DNA of 7,899 bases from an uncultured bacterium (lineage in GTDB: Bacteria; Actinomycetota; Coriobacteriia; Coriobacteriales; Coriobacteriaceae), in assembly GCA_905215275.1 (NCBI GenBank), contig CAJMPE010000092.1:1-7899 (forward strand), written 5' to 3'. Both the position numbers and the translations under genes were made by a program. The notes under the pieces were generated by a model. The model did no database searches. It was not told where the DNA came from and saw only the letters and a list, made by a program, of their open reading frames with translations. Positions 5,267-7,899 of the stretch are shown in pieces. The stretch's first letter is position 1; each line of letters opens with the position of its first letter.

Positions 5267-6031
5267 ATGGCAGGAAGACGCGAGAAAATACGCCGCGTCG
5301 GGATTATCCCCGAATACCGCGGCTTTATCCCTGACGGCCTGGCGAGCGGCGATGCCATCGACATGACGGTCGACGAACTCGAGGCGCTGCGCCTGTGCGA
5401 CCTGGAAGGCCTTAACCAAGAGGCAGTCGCACAGCAGATGGGCATTGCCCGCGCCACGGTGGCGGCAATCTGCAGCCGCGCGCATCGCAAGGTGGCAAAC
5501 GCGCTGGTCAACGGACGAGCGCTCATCATCGAGGGCGGCAATATCGCGTACTCCCCCATCACCACAGTGACGGCCGTATGGCCAGCAAAGGAGGTCGACA
5601 CCATGAGGGTGGCAACCACGTACGACAACGGCAACATCTTTATGCACTTTGGCCGCAGCGAGCAGTTCAAGATCTACGACATTCAAGACGGCAAGGTGCT
5701 CAACGAGCAGGTCGTGGGCACCGGCGGCACCGGCCACGGTGCCCTTGCGGGCCTGCTCGCCAACGGCGGCGTGGACACGCTCATCTGCGGCGGCATCGGC
5801 GGCGGCGCTATCAATGCGCTTGCCCAAGCCGGCATCACGGTATACGCAGGTGCCCAGGGCAGCTGCGACGCTTGCGTCGAGGCCCTTATCGCCGGCACGC
5901 TCGCACAGAACGGCGAGGCCACGTGCGGCTGCCACGGCCATGACCACGATCACGCCCACGAACATGGCGAGTCCTGCAGCTGCCACGGCCATCACGAGCA
6001 CGAGGGTCACGAGGGCTGCGGCTGCCACTAA
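5267..6031 (+). CDS. DUF134/UPF0251 helix-turn-helix protein fused to a NifX-like (dinitrogenase FeMo-cofactor type) domain with a Cys/His-rich tail
   Basis: A 254-residue, two-domain soluble protein. Residues 1-95 match DUF134 (UPF0251): RRVGIIPEYRGFIPDG, then MTVDELEALRLCDLEGLNQEAVAQQMGIARATV (33-65), a sigma-region-4-like HTH expected to bind DNA, and VNGRALIIEGG. Residues 113-215 match the NifB/NifX/NafY cofactor-binding family: MRVATTYDNGNIFMHFGRSEQFKIYD, GHGALAGLLANGGVDTLICGGIGGGAINALAQAGI and GSCDACVEA. Residues 220-254 contain three CxCH motifs (220-223, 237-240, 251-254) and 12 histidines, suggesting metal binding. The ATG at 5267 follows AAGGAG by five bases; the in-frame GTG at 5261 lies within that SD. 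The palindromes around its promoter suggest autoregulation (inference). No nitrogenase genes are visible. The domain calls are secure; the role as metal or cluster sensor is not established. Confidence 0.88.
   Translation: MAGRREKIRRVGIIPEYRGFIPDGLASGDAIDMTVDELEALRLCDLEGLNQEAVAQQMGIARATVAAICSRAHRKVANALVNGRALIIEGGNIAYSPITTVTAVWPAKEVDTMRVATTYDNGNIFMHFGRSEQFKIYDIQDGKVLNEQVVGTGGTGHGALAGLLANGGVDTLICGGIGGGAINALAQAGITVYAGAQGSCDACVEALIAGTLAQNGEATCGCHGHDHDHAHEHGESCSCHGHHEHEGHEGCGCH
5587..5605 (+). promoter_or_regulatory. internal ribosome binding site and ATG at the DUF134/NifX domain boundary
   Basis: AAAGGAGG (5587-5594) lies eight bases before ATG 5603, inside the fusion gene and in frame. The ATG is residue 113, where stand-alone NifX-like proteins usually begin (compare MRVATTYDNG). 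Translation from here would give a 142-residue NifX-like protein with the CxCH tail but no DNA-binding domain. This is a better SD than that of the full-length start. Confidence 0.6.
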
Positions 6032-6094
6032 CGGCACGGCACCACGAGCTCAGGGCACGACGCTAAACGCAGCCCAACAATCAAAGCCAACAAC

Positions 6095-6126
6095 AAAGGC
6101 CACCCGGTAACTTCCGAGTGGCCTTT
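6095..6126. terminator. bidirectional intrinsic terminator between convergent genes
   Basis: AAAGGCCAC (6095-6103) and GTGGCCTTT (6118-6126) form a perfect 9-bp stem. An inner CGG/CCG (6105-6107/6114-6116) extends it beyond one mismatch to a 6-nt loop. The A/T ends of the stem supply a short U-run in both directions. It sits between the end of the DUF134-NifX gene and the end of ffh, and can serve both. Confidence 0.8.
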
Positions 6127-6151
6127 GCCATATCAAGCTGGAATTACAGCC

Positions 6152-7627
6152 CTATTTCTTATTGCGCATCTGCGCTTCCATCTGGCGCAGCAGCTCCATA
6201 TCAGACTTGGGACCGCCCGTACCCAGGCCGCCCATGCCGCCCAGACCCATAGCGTCCAGGCCAGGGATATTTGGCATGCGCATCTTCTTGCCCTTCTTTC
6301 CCTTTTTGCCCTTTTTGCCGCCGGCCTGTGCCTGATTGGCTATCGTGCGCATGCGGCCCATCATCTTGTTCATCTCGCCCCACTGCTTCATAAGGCTGTT
6401 GACCTCGGTGGGAGTCACACCGGCGCCCTTGGCAATGCGGGCACGGCGTTGGCCGTTGATGATGGAGGGACGCAGGCGCTCCTCCTTGGTCATCGACATG
6501 ATGATGGCCTCGTTCTTATCGAAGATACCCTCGTCCAGGTTGCCGCCCATCTGGTTGAGGGCGCGCTGGCCACCGGGGAGCATGCCCAGGATCCCCTTCA
6601 TGCCGCCCATCTTCTTGACGGCTTTCATCTGGTCGAGCATGTCGTTCATGGTAAAGCCCTCGCGCAGCATGCGCTCGGCAGCCTCGAGCTGCTCTGCATC
6701 GGCTGTCTCCTGGGCCTTCTCGATAATACCTACGACATCGCCCATGCCCAGAATGCGCTTGGCCATGCGATCGGGATAGAACGGCTCCAGCGAATCAGGC
6801 TTCTCGCCCATGCTCACGAACTTGATGGGCTTGCCGGTAACCTGGCGCACCGAAAGTGCGCCGCCGCCACGGGCATCGCCGTCGAGCTTGGAGATGATCA
6901 CACCGTCAAAGTCGGTGCGATCGGCGAAGGTCGAGACGACGTTGACGATATCCTGGCCGGTCATGGCATCGACGACCATCAGCACCTGGTCGGGCTTGAC
7001 GGCCTTCTTGATGTCGACGGCCTCCTGCATCATCTGCTCGTCGATCTGAAGACGACCAGCGGTATCGACGATGACCACGTCGCGCAGGTGGTCAACGGCC
7101 TCCTGGATGGCGCCCTTGGCGATGTCGACCGGGTGCGCACCGTCGCCGCGGAAGACCGGTACGCCGATCTCGCCACCGAGCGTGGCCAGCTGGTCGGCAG
7201 CGGCGGGACGGTAGACGTCGCACGCGGCGAGCAGCGGCGAGCGGCCCTGCTTCTTGAGCAGGTAGGCCAGCTTTACGGCCGCCGTGGTCTTACCGGAGCC
7301 CTGCAGGCCCACGAGCATGATGACATTGGGAATACGGTTGCTAAAGACGAGCTTGCTCTCGGTTGAGCCGAGCATCTCGGTGAGCTCGTCGAGCACGATC
7401 TTGACGACGTTTTGCGCCGGCGACAGCGACTCCATGACCTCGGCGGTCATGCAGCGCTCCTTGGTCTTGGCAACGAACTCCTTGACGACCTTAAAGTTAA
7501 CGTCGGCCTCGAGTAGCGCCATGCGAATGTCGCGCATGGCAGAAGTAATATCGGCCTCGGTCAGCTTACCCTTGCCGCGCAGGCGGTCAAATGTGTCGTT
7601 GAGGCGATCGCTCAGGGAATCAAACAC
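6152..7627 (-). CDS. ffh: signal recognition particle protein, SRP54/Ffh GTPase
   Basis: A 491-residue protein that binds 4.5S/SRP RNA and signal sequences of nascent membrane proteins and docks with FtsY at the membrane. The N domain helix bundle is at about 1-90. The GTPase domain shows GLQGSGKTT (107-115), DVYRPAA (137-143), DTAGR (188-192) and SKLDGDARGG (246-255). The methionine-rich M domain (about 300-435) contains the RNA-binding region INGQRRARIAKGAG (390-403), where most Ffh proteins read GSRRxRIAxGSG. The tail is unusual: four lysine-rich GKK repeats (437-448) followed by a Gly/Met-rich stretch (459-472). The start is GTG 7627; its SD (AAGGAG) overlaps the ftsY TAA stop, so ffh is probably translationally coupled to ftsY. 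Confidence 0.97.
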   Translation of the reverse strand: MFDSLSDRLNDTFDRLRGKGKLTEADITSAMRDIRMALLEADVNFKVVKEFVAKTKERCMTAEVMESLSPAQNVVKIVLDELTEMLGSTESKLVFSNRIPNVIMLVGLQGSGKTTAAVKLAYLLKKQGRSPLLAACDVYRPAAADQLATLGGEIGVPVFRGDGAHPVDIAKGAIQEAVDHLRDVVIVDTAGRLQIDEQMMQEAVDIKKAVKPDQVLMVVDAMTGQDIVNVVSTFADRTDFDGVIISKLDGDARGGGALSVRQVTGKPIKFVSMGEKPDSLEPFYPDRMAKRILGMGDVVGIIEKAQETADAEQLEAAERMLREGFTMNDMLDQMKAVKKMGGMKGILGMLPGGQRALNQMGGNLDEGIFDKNEAIIMSMTKEERLRPSIINGQRRARIAKGAGVTPTEVNSLMKQWGEMNKMMGRMRTIANQAQAGGKKGKKGKKGKKMRMPNIPGLDAMGLGGMGGLGTGGPKSDMELLRQMEAQMRNKK

Positions 7628-7633
7628 TGGTTA

Positions 7634-7639
7634 CTCCTT
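7634..7639 (-). promoter_or_regulatory. ffh SD overlapping the ftsY stop codon
   Basis: The minus strand reads TAAGGAGTAACCAGTG: TAA is the ftsY stop (7640-7638), AAGGAG is the SD and GTG (7627-7625) starts ffh. The overlap favours coupled translation, which would keep SRP and its receptor in proportion. Confidence 0.75.
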
Positions 7640-7899
7640 AGTTGGACTCGCCCACCAGGGCGCGGCAGAAATCTTTGGCGTTAAACTCCTGCAGGTCATC
7701 GACCTGCTCGCCCACGCCGATGCGCAGGATCGGGAGCTTGAGCTTCTCGGCCACGGCCATGGCGATACCGCCCTTGGCCGTGCCGTCGAGCTTAGTCATG
7801 ATAATACCGTCCAGGCCCAGCGCCTCGTTAAACTCGAGCGCCTGGTTCAGACCGTTCTGACCCGTAGCGGCATCGATCACAAGCACGACCGAGACCGGC
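7638..7899 (-). CDS. ftsY: SRP receptor GTPase FtsY, C-terminal fragment
   Basis: The last 86 or so codons are present and the frame is open to the window edge, so the gene starts outside. The visible sequence includes VVLVIDAATGQNGLNQALEF (the DxxxGQ region), then MTKLDGTAKGG (the guanine-specificity TKxD motif plus AKGG) and IGVGEQVDDLQEFNAKDFCRALVG, the characteristic FtsY end. FtsY accepts the Ffh-ribosome complex at the membrane, and both GTPases hydrolyse GTP in the joint active site. The ATGQN and AKGG sequences separate it from Ffh (MTGQD, ARGG). It is the upstream partner of ffh, separated by ten bases. Confidence 0.95.
   Translation of the reverse strand, partial: PVSVVLVIDAATGQNGLNQALEFNEALGLDGIIMTKLDGTAKGGIAMAVAEKLKLPILRIGVGEQVDDLQEFNAKDFCRALVGESN

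Noticed and set aside
5234..6037. Minus-strand open frame opposite the DUF134-NifX gene
   Set aside because: The Ala/Val-rich translation comes from the complement of conserved NifX codons; the plus-strand protein has clear domains and an SD.
6125..7366. Long plus-strand open frame of about 413 codons opposite ffh
   Set aside because: Shadow of the ffh reading frame: Leu/His/Ala-rich composition, no recognisable domain, and it begins in the terminator region.

Overview
The window looks like a chromosomal segment of a high-GC Gram-positive gut-type actinobacterium, most likely class Coriobacteriia (Collinsella-like). This rests on protein resemblance, GC-rich third positions, GTG starts with strong Shine-Dalgarno (SD) sites, and an ftsY-ffh arrangement. 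No database search was possible, so the genus is a judgement.

Layout, left to right. (1) 2-187 (+) is the 3' end of a corrinoid adenosyltransferase gene (cobO type). (2) 184-1233 is a compact IS200-like/REP-associated transposon: one minus-strand Y1 (HUH) transposase (258-1028), flanked by inward-facing arrays of a 27-bp repeat (two units left, three right) with 21-bp perfect terminal inverted repeats. (3) 1230-2579 (-) is a MATE-family multidrug/Na+ antiporter. The stop codons of the genes in (1) and (3) both lie in the terminal CTAG of the element. (4) 2700-3614 (-) is a SpoU/TrmH-type RNA 2'-O-methyltransferase. (5) 3724-5100 (-) is a thyA-folA operon, probably ended by a hairpin at 3661-3679. 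(6) 5101-5266 is a divergent regulatory region with two copies of the palindrome TGACATATGTCA. (7) 5267-6031 (+) encodes a fusion of a DUF134/UPF0251 helix-turn-helix domain and a NifX-like cofactor-binding domain, ending in a Cys/His-rich tail with three CxCH motifs; a perfect internal SD precedes the NifX domain. (8) 6095-6126 is a terminator hairpin between convergent genes. (9) 6152-7627 (-) is ffh, and 7638-7899 (-) the 3' end of ftsY, translationally close-coupled.

Functionally, ThyA and FolA form the thymidylate/tetrahydrofolate cycle, since ThyA oxidises methylene-THF to dihydrofolate and FolA reduces it again. Ffh and FtsY are the two GTPases of co-translational membrane targeting. 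The MATE pump and the methyltransferase look like stand-alone genes.

The most interesting parts are the DUF134-NifX-CxCH protein with operators flanking its promoter, which suggests a metal or metallocluster-sensing autoregulator that may also yield a separate NifX protein, and the transposon sitting exactly on what looks like a shared CTAG stop of two convergent genes. There is no gene-free stretch longer than 300 bases; the longest, about 200 bp at 1029-1229, is the transposase leader plus the right repeat array.
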